From: Bifidobacterium cebidarum
GTDB taxonomy: Bacteria; Actinomycetota; Actinomycetes; Actinomycetales; Bifidobacteriaceae
Direction: 5' to 3'
DNA length: 64,000 nucleotides
NCBI RefSeq assembly: GCF_009193305.1
Contig: NZ_WBVS01000002.1
Location: 124,001 to 188,000, forward strand
The notes under the pieces: model-generated
Told to the model about the DNA's origin: nothing
The model's database searches: none
The model's input: only the letters and a program-made list of their open reading frames with translations
Shown: piece after piece, positions 26,405 to 35,255 of the stretch
Position numbering within the stretch: position 1 is the first letter of the stretch
Layout: each line of letters opens with the position of its first letter
Program-made: the position numbers and the translations under genes

Positions 26405-26708
26405 AGAGCAAAGTCCCGCGCTTCGGGCACTATTGCAGATGCAATCACATTGCGATAATTCAATAATTCTTTACGCCGTGTATCGGAAGGTCGCGCAGGC
26501 GCAGCTCACAGCAGTGGAAGGCAGAATACGAGCCGTATCCGCTGGAAGCTGCCCGGCATAGACGCCGGTGGGTTAACAAGGCGTGACCATGTGCCGATCG
26601 AAGGCTGGCCAGGCGACTGCATACCCGCATCCGCCCGCGCTCGCCTCGCCGCCGCCGCGACAGCTAGCCGCAGCAATCGGCCCCGTATACGAGCGTAAGG
26701 AGCATGAG
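26405..26708. other. leader region upstream of the P-type ATPase
   Basis: About 300 bases without a gene. An open frame starting at 26583 joins the ATPase frame but encodes a Pro/Ala-rich stretch unlike family members and has no ribosome binding site. I see no recognisable riboswitch or metal-regulator operator. Confidence 0.4.
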
Positions 26709-28976
26709 ATGCACGATCTCGTCCGATTCTTCACACGACTATCCGCCGCGGCCATCCGTGTCTGCAAGCTGGTGCCGATGCTGCCGGTGGTCATCGTCGT
26801 CGCAATCCCCTTAGCCGCACTAGGCGAATGGCACCCGTGGGGGAGCACAGTGGACCTTCCGATTCTTGATAATCCAGGTATCGGCCAATGGCTGGTCATT
26901 GCACTGGTGCTGATTATCGTGACTGACACCGTCCGCGGCATGATCGACGACATTCGCCATGGTCAGGTCGGCGTCGATTTGCTCGCGGTGATGGCGATGC
27001 TCTCCACGGTGGCTGTGCACGAATACTGGGCCAGCTGGGCGGTCACGCTGATGATCACGTCCGGCGAGGCCATCGAGGAGTATGCGCAAAACAAGGCCGA
27101 GCACAGCCTGACTGCACTGGTCAAGGCAGCTCCGCAAACCGCGCACGTCGTGACCCTGCCCGGCGTGGGCCGCGGTGCAATGGCAAGCAAGCCTGAGGAT
27201 GATGTTGCCGACGATGGCTTCCGCCGTACCGCTACTGCGCAAACTGCGGCGGCCCAGCATTTCAGTACGGTCCCGGTCGCCCAGGTACAGCCTGGCGATG
27301 TGCTCATGGTGCTGCCCGGTGAGATTGTGCCGGTGGATGGCGAGCTGCTTTCCGGCGAGGCGACGCTGGATCTGAGTGCGATTAACGGCGAGCCGGTGCC
27401 GCGCACGGTGTTCGCCGGTGCCCGCGTGATGTCGGGCGCGGTCAACGGTTCCGCGGCGCTCACCATGCGCGCCACGCAGCCGGCCGCCGAATCGCAGTAC
27501 CAGCGCATTCTGCAGCTGGTCGAATCCGCCCAGGAATCCCGCCCGGCCGTAGTCAAGACCGCTGATCGATTGGCGGTACCGTTCACCGTGCTTTCGCTGG
27601 TGATTGCCGGCATCGCATGGGCGGTGTCCGGCATTCCGACGCGATTCGCGCAGGTGCTGGTGCTGGCCACGCCTTGCCCGCTGCTGATTGCGGCGCCGGT
27701 GGCCTACGTCGCCGGAACTAGCCGACTGGCTGCGGCCGGTGTGCTCATCAAAACCCAGGATGTGCTGGAAAACCTGGGTCGCGTAACCCAGATTTTCTTC
27801 GATAAAACCGGCACGCTTACGGTCAAGCAACCGCAGGTGGTGCGCGTGGAGATGCTGCCGGGCGTTAAAACGCAGCTCAATGAGGATCATGTGCTGATGA
27901 TGGCCGGTGTGGTGGAAGGCTACTCAGTGCACATTCTCTCCAAAGGTATTGCGAAGGCTGGCGCCGAGGCGATGGCTCGACTGCGTGCCCGATTCGCGGC
28001 CGGCCAGCGCGACTGCCCGGAACCGGAGGCGAGCATGCCCGGGCATGGCCGCGACTATCCGGTGGTCAAGCACATTGAGGAGACGGCCGGCAAGGGCGTG
28101 TCCGGCGAAGTGGACGGGCATGCGGTCCGTGTCGGGCGACTGTCGTTTGCGGCCGCCCAGGAGGACGGCTTCCTGACGGCGGTGGAGCCGGGCGGGGCAA
28201 GTTCCAGCCGGGCGGGAGCGGGCATTGGTACCATCAGCTCGTTTCGCGGCCAAATTCCTCTGAGCGAAGGCGATGAGGATTCCGGTAAGGCTAGCAATTC
28301 CGCGGATCTGCGCACGCGATTCGGGATGCTGCAGCCGGATGAAATGGCATCCTACGTGTCTGTGGACGGTCAGCTGATTGCCCGCATCGTACTGTGCGAT
28401 GTGCCACGCTCCAACGCCAAGACCGCGCTCGCCGCCCTGCATGAGCTCGGCGTCTCCAAGCTCACCATGCTCACTGGCGACAAACGCGCTTCGGCGGAGA
28501 TCATCGCCCGCGAGGTCGGCATTGATGAAGTCCACGCTGAGCTCTTCCCAGAGGATAAGGTGGCCGCGGTACAGGCGGCGACCGATGGGGGCTCGCATGG
28601 GAAGATGGCCGGCAGCCCCGCCACGGCCAAGCCCATCACCATGATGGTGGGCGACGGTGTGAACGACGCGCCGGTGCTGGCCGCTGCGGATCTCGGCGTC
28701 GCAATTACGGACGGCACTTCAACCGCCGCCTCGGAAAGTGCGCAAATCGTCATCATGAATGACGATATCGCTGCCGTGCCGCGTGCCATCGCTATCGCCC
28801 GCCGTACCAAGCGCATCATGCTGCAGGCCGTAATCGCCGGCCTTGCGCTCGCGGTTGTTGGCATGCTTGCCGCCGCTTTCAACCTGATTCCAGTGGTGGT
28901 TGGCGCCTTCCTGCAGGAGGCCATCGACGTGGTCTCCATCCTCTGGGCTCTCACTGCCGTGCTGGATCGAGATTGA
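26709..28976 (+). CDS. heavy-metal-translocating P1B-type ATPase
   Basis: A 755-residue metal-transporting ATPase. It has the phosphorylation motif DKTGTLT (Asp near 365), the actuator motif SGE, a His in the nucleotide-binding region (YSVHILSKG), and GDGVNDAPVL near the end. The membrane metal site reads TPCP (about 321-324) instead of the CPC of copper or zinc pumps, so it belongs to a TPC-type subgroup of uncertain metal specificity. No N-terminal CxxC metal-binding domain is present. GTAAGGAGC precedes the chosen ATG. The nucleotide domain carries an extra Ser/Gly-rich insert near residues 495-530. Confidence 0.92.
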   Translation: MHDLVRFFTRLSAAAIRVCKLVPMLPVVIVVAIPLAALGEWHPWGSTVDLPILDNPGIGQWLVIALVLIIVTDTVRGMIDDIRHGQVGVDLLAVMAMLSTVAVHEYWASWAVTLMITSGEAIEEYAQNKAEHSLTALVKAAPQTAHVVTLPGVGRGAMASKPEDDVADDGFRRTATAQTAAAQHFSTVPVAQVQPGDVLMVLPGEIVPVDGELLSGEATLDLSAINGEPVPRTVFAGARVMSGAVNGSAALTMRATQPAAESQYQRILQLVESAQESRPAVVKTADRLAVPFTVLSLVIAGIAWAVSGIPTRFAQVLVLATPCPLLIAAPVAYVAGTSRLAAAGVLIKTQDVLENLGRVTQIFFDKTGTLTVKQPQVVRVEMLPGVKTQLNEDHVLMMAGVVEGYSVHILSKGIAKAGAEAMARLRARFAAGQRDCPEPEASMPGHGRDYPVVKHIEETAGKGVSGEVDGHAVRVGRLSFAAAQEDGFLTAVEPGGASSSRAGAGIGTISSFRGQIPLSEGDEDSGKASNSADLRTRFGMLQPDEMASYVSVDGQLIARIVLCDVPRSNAKTALAALHELGVSKLTMLTGDKRASAEIIAREVGIDEVHAELFPEDKVAAVQAATDGGSHGKMAGSPATAKPITMMVGDGVNDAPVLAAADLGVAITDGTSTAASESAQIVIMNDDIAAVPRAIAIARRTKRIMLQAVIAGLALAVVGMLAAAFNLIPVVVGAFLQEAIDVVSILWALTAVLDRD

Positions 28977-28992
28977 GCGGGGTGTTGTTTCC

Positions 28993-29320
28993 TTGGCCGA
29001 GCATCGATTCTGCCTCGCTGGGGCATGCCTGGTGAGATGTTCCCTCGGTTTACTCGAGATTGTGCTCCATTGGTGACATGTCAGCGTGGCATTTCCGCGG
29101 CTTATTCGAGGTTTCGCTCCACTGACAGCTTGCCAGCGGGGTGAATTTGCAATCAACCCGAGATTTTGCCCTACTGACAGCATTTGAGCGGCGCTGAATC
29201 TTGGTTTACTCGAGGTTATGCCTCGCTGAGAACTTTCGAGCGGGACGGTTGTCTGATTGACTCGGTGTTTCGCCCCGCGGAGTCTCGGATGAAGCGCTCG
29301 GCCGGTTTGCTTGATGTATT
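28993..29320. repeat. degenerate tandem array, exact 52-bp period (array 1)
   Basis: The 580-base gap after the P-type ATPase has no gene but contains six degenerate units whose anchor (TTTTGCCTCGCTGA-like) starts at 29009, 29061, 29113, 29165, 29217 and 29269, each exactly 52 bp apart. Each unit has a second conserved block TTTACTCGAGG at its end and an AGCGGGGC-like block in the middle. The middle block can pair with the GCCTCGCT anchor to form a hairpin. A matching array lies at 33148-33480, on the other side of the sugar locus. Confidence 0.9.
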
Positions 29321-29429
29321 CGGTCAAATTAAATCAGAAATAATTATTGCTAGCTGAGGCTAGAAGATGTGCGAAAACCGCAGAAATACAGGCAGAACAT
29401 GCTATAAAGCAACTTCATTTTCCGATTTG

Positions 29430-29447
29430 ACTTAATAGTCATTAAGT
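29430..29447. promoter_or_regulatory. palindromic operator upstream of MFS permease
   Basis: ACTTAATAGTCATTAAGT is an inverted repeat of 7-bp arms around a 4-bp centre, 116 bases before the MFS start. A shorter relative (TACTTATTAAGTA) lies before the GH30 gene at 30947-30959. The TetR-type regulator of the locus is the natural candidate ligand-responsive binder. Confidence 0.65.
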
Positions 29448-29562
29448 GTAAAGTAGGCATCGTCAACAACAGAACAAGAACATCGCTTCGGCCGCGCATA
29501 GTAAAGATGCTGGTTCATTGCAGAACAATGCGAGCTGAGTCGATGGCAACAAAGGAGTGACG

Positions 29563-30849
29563 ATGTCCGTTTCTGAAGCGGTATCAACGGTCTCAAAAGC
29601 CTGGACCGGCTCGGTGAGCGATAGCGAGCAGCCCAAGGCCCCCATCAAGATCGGTATTGCAACTGCCCTCGGCGCCATGCTGTGGCTCGGCCCCTACCTC
29701 GGCGTCAACGCGGTGCTGCTGCCGGCCAAGGTCCAGGTCATCGATCCGGCCAACAAGGCCAGCATCATCGCCCTGCTTTCCGGCTCCGCCATGGTGTTCG
29801 CAACCCTGGCCAACATCATCATCGGCGGTCTGTCCGATCTGACCCGCACCCGCTGGGGCCGCCGTACCCCATGGCTGATCGCCGGCTCCATCGGCTGCTT
29901 CGTGATGCTGCTGGTGTTCAACGCCGTACAGACCGTCCCGCTTATGGTCGTTTCCTGGTGCATCTACCAGATCTTCCTCAACGCGCTGGTCGCCCCGCTC
30001 GTCGCCGTCATCGCCGACCGTGTGGCACCTAAGCACCGCGGTCTGATCTCCTCCATCTATGCCTTCGGCTACGTGATCGGCCAGTACGGCGGTCAGCTCG
30101 TCGGCGCGCAGTTCCTCGGCCCGAAGATCGGCACCGGCATCATCGTGATGAGCGTGCTCACCCTGCTGTGCGGCCCGGTCGCCGTGCTGATCATGCGCGA
30201 ACAGTCCAGCCTCGCCATGGAGAAGAAGAGCTTCACCTGGGATATGTTCGTGCAGCACTTCATCTTCCCGGTCAAGGACTGCCGCGACTTCTACCTCGCC
30301 CTCTTCGGCAAGATGCTCGTGAACACCGCCACCACCGCAATCATGGCGTACCAGCTCTATATTCTCAGCGACTACATCAAGCTGGACACTTCCGGCCAGC
30401 AGAAGTACGTTTCCATCATCTCCATGCTGCTCATGGTCACCGCCATCGTGATGTCCATCATCGCCGGCCCGATTTCCGACAAGATCAAGAGCCGCAAGAT
30501 TCCGGTCGCCTTCGCCGCCCTGCTCGTGGCGATCGGCGTCGCCATGCCGATGGTCTCCAACGCCGCCTGGACTATGGTAGCGTACGGCGCGATCGCCGGT
30601 CTCGGCATGGGCATCTTCTTCGCCGTCGACCAGGCGCTGAACATCGAGGTGCTGCCGAACGCCGAGAACGCCGCCAAGGATCTGGGCATTCTGAACCTCG
30701 CCAACACCGGCTCCCAGCTGCTCGGCCCGATTGTGGCCGCCGCCATCGTGGGTCTCACCGGTGGCAGCTACTACGGCCTCTTCCCGGTGTGCGCCGCGGT
30801 CTCCCTGGTTGGTGCTGTGCTGATCATGCTGATCAAGCGCGTGAAGTGA
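29563..30849 (+). CDS. MFS sugar permease
   Basis: A 428-residue permease with 12 predicted membrane helices. The cytosolic loop SDLTRTRWGRRTPW is the MFS motif A region as found in sugar/proton symporters of the sucrose-permease-like group. It resembles both MFS genes of the sucrose locus at 58-61.5 kb, for example in the ending LGILNLANTGSQLLG. AAAGGAG sets the ATG at 29563. It is followed by a GH30 hydrolase, so it probably imports the glycoside which that enzyme cleaves. A palindromic operator lies upstream. Confidence 0.88.
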   Translation: MSVSEAVSTVSKAWTGSVSDSEQPKAPIKIGIATALGAMLWLGPYLGVNAVLLPAKVQVIDPANKASIIALLSGSAMVFATLANIIIGGLSDLTRTRWGRRTPWLIAGSIGCFVMLLVFNAVQTVPLMVVSWCIYQIFLNALVAPLVAVIADRVAPKHRGLISSIYAFGYVIGQYGGQLVGAQFLGPKIGTGIIVMSVLTLLCGPVAVLIMREQSSLAMEKKSFTWDMFVQHFIFPVKDCRDFYLALFGKMLVNTATTAIMAYQLYILSDYIKLDTSGQQKYVSIISMLLMVTAIVMSIIAGPISDKIKSRKIPVAFAALLVAIGVAMPMVSNAAWTMVAYGAIAGLGMGIFFAVDQALNIEVLPNAENAAKDLGILNLANTGSQLLGPIVAAAIVGLTGGSYYGLFPVCAAVSLVGAVLIMLIKRVK

Positions 30850-30946
30850 GCGCCGCATTCTGCGGAAGATAACTTGGAACAACCACAACGCAATACACCG
30901 TAACCAAAGCAAGAACAGTCAAGGTACTCTCGTCACTTAGACTGAA

Positions 30947-30959
30947 TACTTATTAAGTA
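30947..30959. promoter_or_regulatory. second palindromic operator, upstream of GH30
   Basis: TACTTATTAAGTA is a perfect inverted repeat whose half sites (ACTTA/TAAGT) match those of the operator upstream of the MFS gene. It lies 19 bases before the hydrolase start, overlapping the likely transcription start or ribosome loading region. Confidence 0.6.
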
Positions 30960-30977
30960 ATAAGGAGATTTCCCATC

Positions 30978-32336
30978 ATGGTCACATGGACCGAAACCAC
31001 CGAAACCAACCGCTGGCAGACCAAGGAAGCGCCTGATCAGGGGGCAACCAGCGAACTGGGCGTCACTCTGACCGGCGGCAAGGAGCAGGAAGTGGAAGGC
31101 TTCGGCGGCTGCTTCAACGAACTCGGCTGGCTGCCGCTGCAGCAGCTGAGCGAGCAGGACCGTGAACAGGTCATCAAGGAACTGTTCAGCCCGGACGAGC
31201 TCAACTTCCGCTTGAACCGCGCCCCGATCGGCGCCAACGACTTCGCCGCCGACTGGTACAGCTACGACGAAACCCCGGGCGACTACGAACTCAAGGACTT
31301 CTCGGTCAAGGGCGACGAGCGCGCCGTGCTGCCCTACATCCGAGCCGCCAAGAAGTACCAGCCGCAGCTCTCCGTGCACTCCAGCCCGTGGAGCCCGCCC
31401 ACGTGGATGAAGAATCCGCCGGTCTACAACTACGGCAAGCTCGTCATGACGCCGGAGAATCTGCAGGCCTATGCCAACTACTTCGTCAAGTACGTGCGCG
31501 CCTACCGCGCCCTCGGCGTGAACGTCACCCGCATCTTCCCGCAGAACGAGCCATGGTCCGACGCCAAGTACCCCACCTGCAAGTGGACCAGCGAACAACT
31601 GCGCACCTTCATCCGCGACTATCTCGGCCCCACCTTCGAGAAGGAAGGCCTCCTGGGCAAGGCCGAAGACGGCGGCGTGGAAATCTGGCTGGGCACGCTC
31701 AACGGCCCACGTGACATGCAATTCGTCAGCCTCTACGGCATGGTGCTCGAAAACTACAACCGCTACGTCGACAACATCCTGATGGATGACGAAGCCCGCA
31801 AGTACATCACCGGCATCGGCTACCAGTGGGAAGGCCGCGACTGCATCGAGCGCACGCACAAGGCATGGCCGGAGCTGAAGCTCATGCAGACCGAATCCGA
31901 ATGCGGCATGGGAGACAACTCCTGGGAGTACGCCGAATACATCTTCCATCTGGTCAACCACTACCTGACCCACGGCGCGCTGGGCTACACCTACTGGAAC
32001 ATGGTGCTCGCCGGTACCGAGAGCACCTGGGGTTGGCATCAGAACTCCCTGTTCTCCGTGGACACCGAGGCCAAGACCTTCATCCGCAACCCTGAGTACT
32101 ACATGATGCGTCACTACTCGCACTTCGTCAAGCCGGGTGCTCGCGTGCTCGATCTCGAGGGCCGCTTCTCCTCGATGGCCTCCGCCTATGAGAATCCGGA
32201 TGGATCGTTGGTCGTGGTGGTGCAGAATGCGCTGGAGCGCGAAGTGAGCTTCAGCTTCGCCGATCCGGCGAACGCCGACCGTGCCTTCACCGCAACGTTG
32301 GCTCCGCGCTCCTTCAGCACATTTACCTTGGACTGA
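30978..32336 (+). CDS. glycoside hydrolase family 30 (intracellular beta-glycosidase)
   Basis: A 452-residue GH30 enzyme with a (beta/alpha)8 barrel followed by a small beta domain. EGFGGCFNELGW is the typical start, the acid/base Glu is in FPQNEPWSD (E191) and the nucleophile Glu is in MQTESECG (E306). It has no signal peptide, so it acts on sugars that have been imported. Family members cleave beta-glucosyl, beta-xylosyl, beta-1,6-glucosyl or galactosyl linkages; the substrate here is not resolved. It sits between a sugar permease and a TetR regulator and ends at a strong terminator. Confidence 0.9.
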   Translation: MVTWTETTETNRWQTKEAPDQGATSELGVTLTGGKEQEVEGFGGCFNELGWLPLQQLSEQDREQVIKELFSPDELNFRLNRAPIGANDFAADWYSYDETPGDYELKDFSVKGDERAVLPYIRAAKKYQPQLSVHSSPWSPPTWMKNPPVYNYGKLVMTPENLQAYANYFVKYVRAYRALGVNVTRIFPQNEPWSDAKYPTCKWTSEQLRTFIRDYLGPTFEKEGLLGKAEDGGVEIWLGTLNGPRDMQFVSLYGMVLENYNRYVDNILMDDEARKYITGIGYQWEGRDCIERTHKAWPELKLMQTESECGMGDNSWEYAEYIFHLVNHYLTHGALGYTYWNMVLAGTESTWGWHQNSLFSVDTEAKTFIRNPEYYMMRHYSHFVKPGARVLDLEGRFSSMASAYENPDGSLVVVVQNALEREVSFSFADPANADRAFTATLAPRSFSTFTLD

Positions 32337-32362
32337 TGCCGTAGTGCTGTTTGCGGCCGCAT

Positions 32363-32407
32363 AAAGGTCTTCCCAACATCGCAATCGGTGGTTGGGAAGA
32401 CCTTTTT
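32363..32407 (+). terminator. strong intrinsic terminator after GH30
   Basis: AAAGGTCTTCCCAAC pairs without mismatch with GTTGGGAAGACCTTT, followed by a T-run. The TetR gene downstream therefore needs its own promoter. Confidence 0.92.
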
Positions 32408-32495
32408 GTATGTGATGCATATCTGATTGGTGGCTCTGCGCATTCCGGCGCATCGTATATGGTGACTGTGTATGCGAATGCTGGCAATGTGATTG

Positions 32496-33164
32496 ATGAA
32501 GGTGTGGTTGGCCGCAGTGGTTGGAACGAAAAACGGAGCGAAACGTACACGAGGCGCAAAAGACGCCAAAGCCGCAATGACAGCTGAAGAACGCCGCATC
32601 AGCATCATCAACACCACTACCCAGTTCGTGGCGCAACATGGCTTCTGGGGATTGCGTCTGCGCGAGATCGCCGTAGCCGAAGATATGACTGAGGCAGGGC
32701 TGCTCTATCACTTCGGTTCCAAGGAAGGTTTGCTGCTCGCCGTGCTCGATTACCGCGACAAAACCGACCGTGCGGCGCTTTATGGCCGCCTCAATGTGCC
32801 ATTGCCGGCCGGCGGCGAGGCTATTGGCGATGATGACGATTTCCCGGTTGGGCTACGCGACCTGACCATCGCCACCACCGAACGCAACGCAGGTCAGCCG
32901 GAAATCGTGCGCCTCTACACCGTGCTGGAGGGCGAGGCGCTGAGCCAGAACCATCCGGCCTATGAATACTTCCGCAACCGTGAGCAGTGGGTGATGCGTG
33001 AGTATACGCGAGCCGCCCTCAATGATGGCGCTGCCGATCCCGAGCGTACGGCCCGGCAGACCCTTGCCGCCATGGACGGCCTGCAGATGCGCTGGCTGTA
33101 CGATCCGGAGTCCATCGATTTGGCAGATGAGTGGAAGCTCCTCGTGGACAAGATTCTGCGCTAG
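32496..33164 (+). CDS. TetR/AcrR-family transcriptional regulator
   Basis: A regulator of about 222 residues. The N-terminal helix-turn-helix is clear (GFWGLRLREIAVAEDMTEAGLLYHFGSKEGLL split over residues of about 50-85), preceded by a basic 28-residue tail. The C-terminal helical domain should bind a ligand. The start is uncertain: TTG 32493, ATG 32496 or ATG 32577, and none has a strong ribosome binding site. By position it likely represses the MFS-GH30 pair through the ACTTA-type palindromes at 29430 and 30947. The second 52-bp array begins at its 3' end. Confidence 0.82.
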   Translation: MKVWLAAVVGTKNGAKRTRGAKDAKAAMTAEERRISIINTTTQFVAQHGFWGLRLREIAVAEDMTEAGLLYHFGSKEGLLLAVLDYRDKTDRAALYGRLNVPLPAGGEAIGDDDDFPVGLRDLTIATTERNAGQPEIVRLYTVLEGEALSQNHPAYEYFRNREQWVMREYTRAALNDGAADPERTARQTLAAMDGLQMRWLYDPESIDLADEWKLLVDKILR

Positions 33165-33480
33165 CGGGGCGTTCCACCGGCCGGCCGGTGCTGGATTGAT
33201 GTTTTGCCTCGCTGAGGGCTGTCGGGCGGGGTTATTCCTTGGCTGAATCGTAAGTTTGCCTCGCTAAGAGCCTCTGAACAGGCCGTTTACTCCGACAACT
33301 CGATAATTTGTCCCGCTGAAGGTGCGTTAGTGGGGCATTTCTTCGAGCTGATTGAGATTGTGCTCCATTGGCAACCGGTGAGCGGGGCGCAATCGCGATT
33401 GCCCCGAGGCTTTGCCTCGCTGAGGACCGTCAGACGGGGCATTCCGTCGGTTAACTCGAGGGGTTGCCCCGCTGAAAATG
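33148..33480. repeat. degenerate tandem array, 52-bp period (array 2)
   Basis: Anchors of the form TTTGCCTCGCTGA begin at 33200, 33252, 33304, 33356, 33408 and 33460. The 52-bp spacing, the conserved TTAACTCGAGG block and the AGCGGGGC block are the same as in array 1. The first, partial unit overlaps the end of the TetR gene. Units are diverged from each other but keep the hairpin-forming pair. The array occupies the 420-base gap before the ferredoxin reductase gene. Confidence 0.9.
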
Positions 33481-33583
33481 ATTGAAAAGACCGCGCGACC
33501 CCGTTACGGCTCTGCGCAACATCACAGAATTCCCACTGTTGTACCCCTGTTGCCGCGGCATGCTTTGCGATAACCTGTAACGC

Positions 33584-35047
33584 GTGACTGAATCTGTGAA
33601 TACTTCCGCAACCAACGAATTGCGTATTGCTGTGATTGGCGCCGGCCCGGCCGGCGTCTATTCTTCCGACATTTTCCTGCGCCAGCTGAAGAAGCTGGGT
33701 GAGGAGCTCGGCCTTGGCACCAAAGCCCGCATCGACCTGTTCGAGAAGCTGCCGGTGCCGTTCGGCCTGGTGCGCTACGGCGTGGCCCCGGACCACCCGT
33801 CCATCAAGTTCATCGCCTCCGCGCTCGAGAAGACCCTCGACAACCCGGACATCCACCTCTACTGCGATGTGGAATTTGGCAAGGACGTGACCCTTGAGGA
33901 CCTGCTCGCCCGTTACGACGCCGTGCTGTTCGCCACCGGCGCCGTCAAGGACAAGCCGCTGAACCTGCCCGGTGCCGACCTCGACGGCGTGTACGGTGCC
34001 GCCAAGTTCGTCGAATGGTACGACGGCTACCCCACCGGCGCCCGCGAATGGCCGCTGACTGCCGAGAACGTGGCCGTGATCGGCGGCGGCAACGTGGCCA
34101 TGGACGTGGCCCGCGAGCTGATGCGCAATGCTGATGATTTGAAGGCCAAGACCGATATTCCGGACAACGTGTACGAAGGCATCGGCCAGAACAAGGCCAA
34201 GGTGCTGCACCTGTTCATCCGCCGCGGCGTGGCCCAGGCCAAGTTCAGCGTGCAGGAACTGCGCGAGATGGAGAAGCTGCCAGGCGTGCAGCTGATCATC
34301 AACGAAGACGACTTCGACCTGGATGACGAGACCATCGAGGTGGCCGGCAAGGACAAGCTCACCCGCCAGATGGTCGAGGAGCTGTTCGCCGTGCGCGAGA
34401 TGGCCGAGGACATGGAAGACGACGGCGACGTGGACTTCGAAGGCAACCCGGCCGACCGCAAGTACTACATCCACTTCAATTCTGCCCCCACTGAGATTCT
34501 CGGCGAAGACGGCAAGGTGAAGGCCATCCGCGTGGAACGCACCGAAACCGGCGCCGACGGCAAGATGCACCGCACCGGCGAATTCACCGACTACCCGGTC
34601 GAGGCCGTCTACCACGCCATCGGCTACAAGCCGGCCGAGGCCCCGGGCATCGCCTACGACGAGCACGGCGCCCACCTGGCCAACGCCAACGGCGACGGCC
34701 GCATCACCACCGAGGCCGAAGGCGGCGAAGTGCGCGACCGTCTGTACGCCACCGGTTGGGCCAAGCGCGGCCCGGTGGGTCTGATTGGCTCCACTAAGTC
34801 CGACGCTCTGGCCATCGTGACCAACATGCTCGAAGATCTGGCCAAGGCCGCTGAAGGTGGCCGTGTGGCAGAAGATCGCGATCCCGAATCCATCGACCGC
34901 CTGCTTGCCGAGCGCGGCGTCAAGCCGATCGACTTCGCCGGCTGGAAGAAGGTCGACGCCTTCGAACGCGCCGAGGGCGCCAAGGAAGGCCGCGAGCACA
35001 AGAAGGTCATCGAGCCCGACCAGATGCGCGAGCTCGCTCTGGCCTGA
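33584..35047 (+). CDS. ferredoxin/adrenodoxin-type NADP+ reductase (FprA-like)
   Basis: A 487-residue flavoprotein of the adrenodoxin-reductase-like group. It has the N-terminal FAD-binding motif VIGAGPAGVYSSD, the conserved LVRYGVAPDHPSIK, the NADP-binding segment VIGGGNVAMDVARE, and the C-terminal GWAKRGPVGLIG motif. It shuttles electrons between NADPH and ferredoxin in the cytoplasm. The start is a GTG without a visible ribosome binding site, so the transcript may be leaderless. It ends at a strong terminator. Confidence 0.93.
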   Translation: MTESVNTSATNELRIAVIGAGPAGVYSSDIFLRQLKKLGEELGLGTKARIDLFEKLPVPFGLVRYGVAPDHPSIKFIASALEKTLDNPDIHLYCDVEFGKDVTLEDLLARYDAVLFATGAVKDKPLNLPGADLDGVYGAAKFVEWYDGYPTGAREWPLTAENVAVIGGGNVAMDVARELMRNADDLKAKTDIPDNVYEGIGQNKAKVLHLFIRRGVAQAKFSVQELREMEKLPGVQLIINEDDFDLDDETIEVAGKDKLTRQMVEELFAVREMAEDMEDDGDVDFEGNPADRKYYIHFNSAPTEILGEDGKVKAIRVERTETGADGKMHRTGEFTDYPVEAVYHAIGYKPAEAPGIAYDEHGAHLANANGDGRITTEAEGGEVRDRLYATGWAKRGPVGLIGSTKSDALAIVTNMLEDLAKAAEGGRVAEDRDPESIDRLLAERGVKPIDFAGWKKVDAFERAEGAKEGREHKKVIEPDQMRELALA

Positions 35048-35069
35048 TGAGTCTCTGATAGTTCCTATT

Positions 35070-35101
35070 CGGCTCCTCTCTGCGGAGGGGAGCCGTTTTT
35101 T
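35070..35101 (+). terminator. terminator after the ferredoxin reductase gene
   Basis: CGGCTCC.CTC pairs with GAG.GGAGCCG and is followed by six Ts. A CGCACC-rich low-complexity stretch (about 35130-35180) follows it. Confidence 0.9.
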
Positions 35102-35255
35102 GTCGCTGCTTGCGTCGCCGCCCGCATTGTTGCACCGCAGCGCACTGCAGCGCACCGCACCGCACCGCTGCGCGCTGTGTACTTTGCGTCGATGCCAGCA
35201 TTTCTCCCCGCGCATATCCAGCAATCATCCAGCTAGCCTCTTTAGGCTGGGCCTC

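Noticed and set aside
26405..26708. Cobalamin or metal riboswitch before the P-type ATPase
   Set aside because: Some GC-rich paired segments exist, but no conserved core of a known class could be identified by eye.
30933..32711. 592-codon minus-strand open frame opposite the GH30 gene
   Set aside because: Shadow frame; the GH30 gene on the other strand has both catalytic residues and a good family fit.
28993..33480. CRISPR array
   Set aside because: The 52-bp units are degenerate throughout, with no constant repeat separated by unique spacers, and there are no cas genes.
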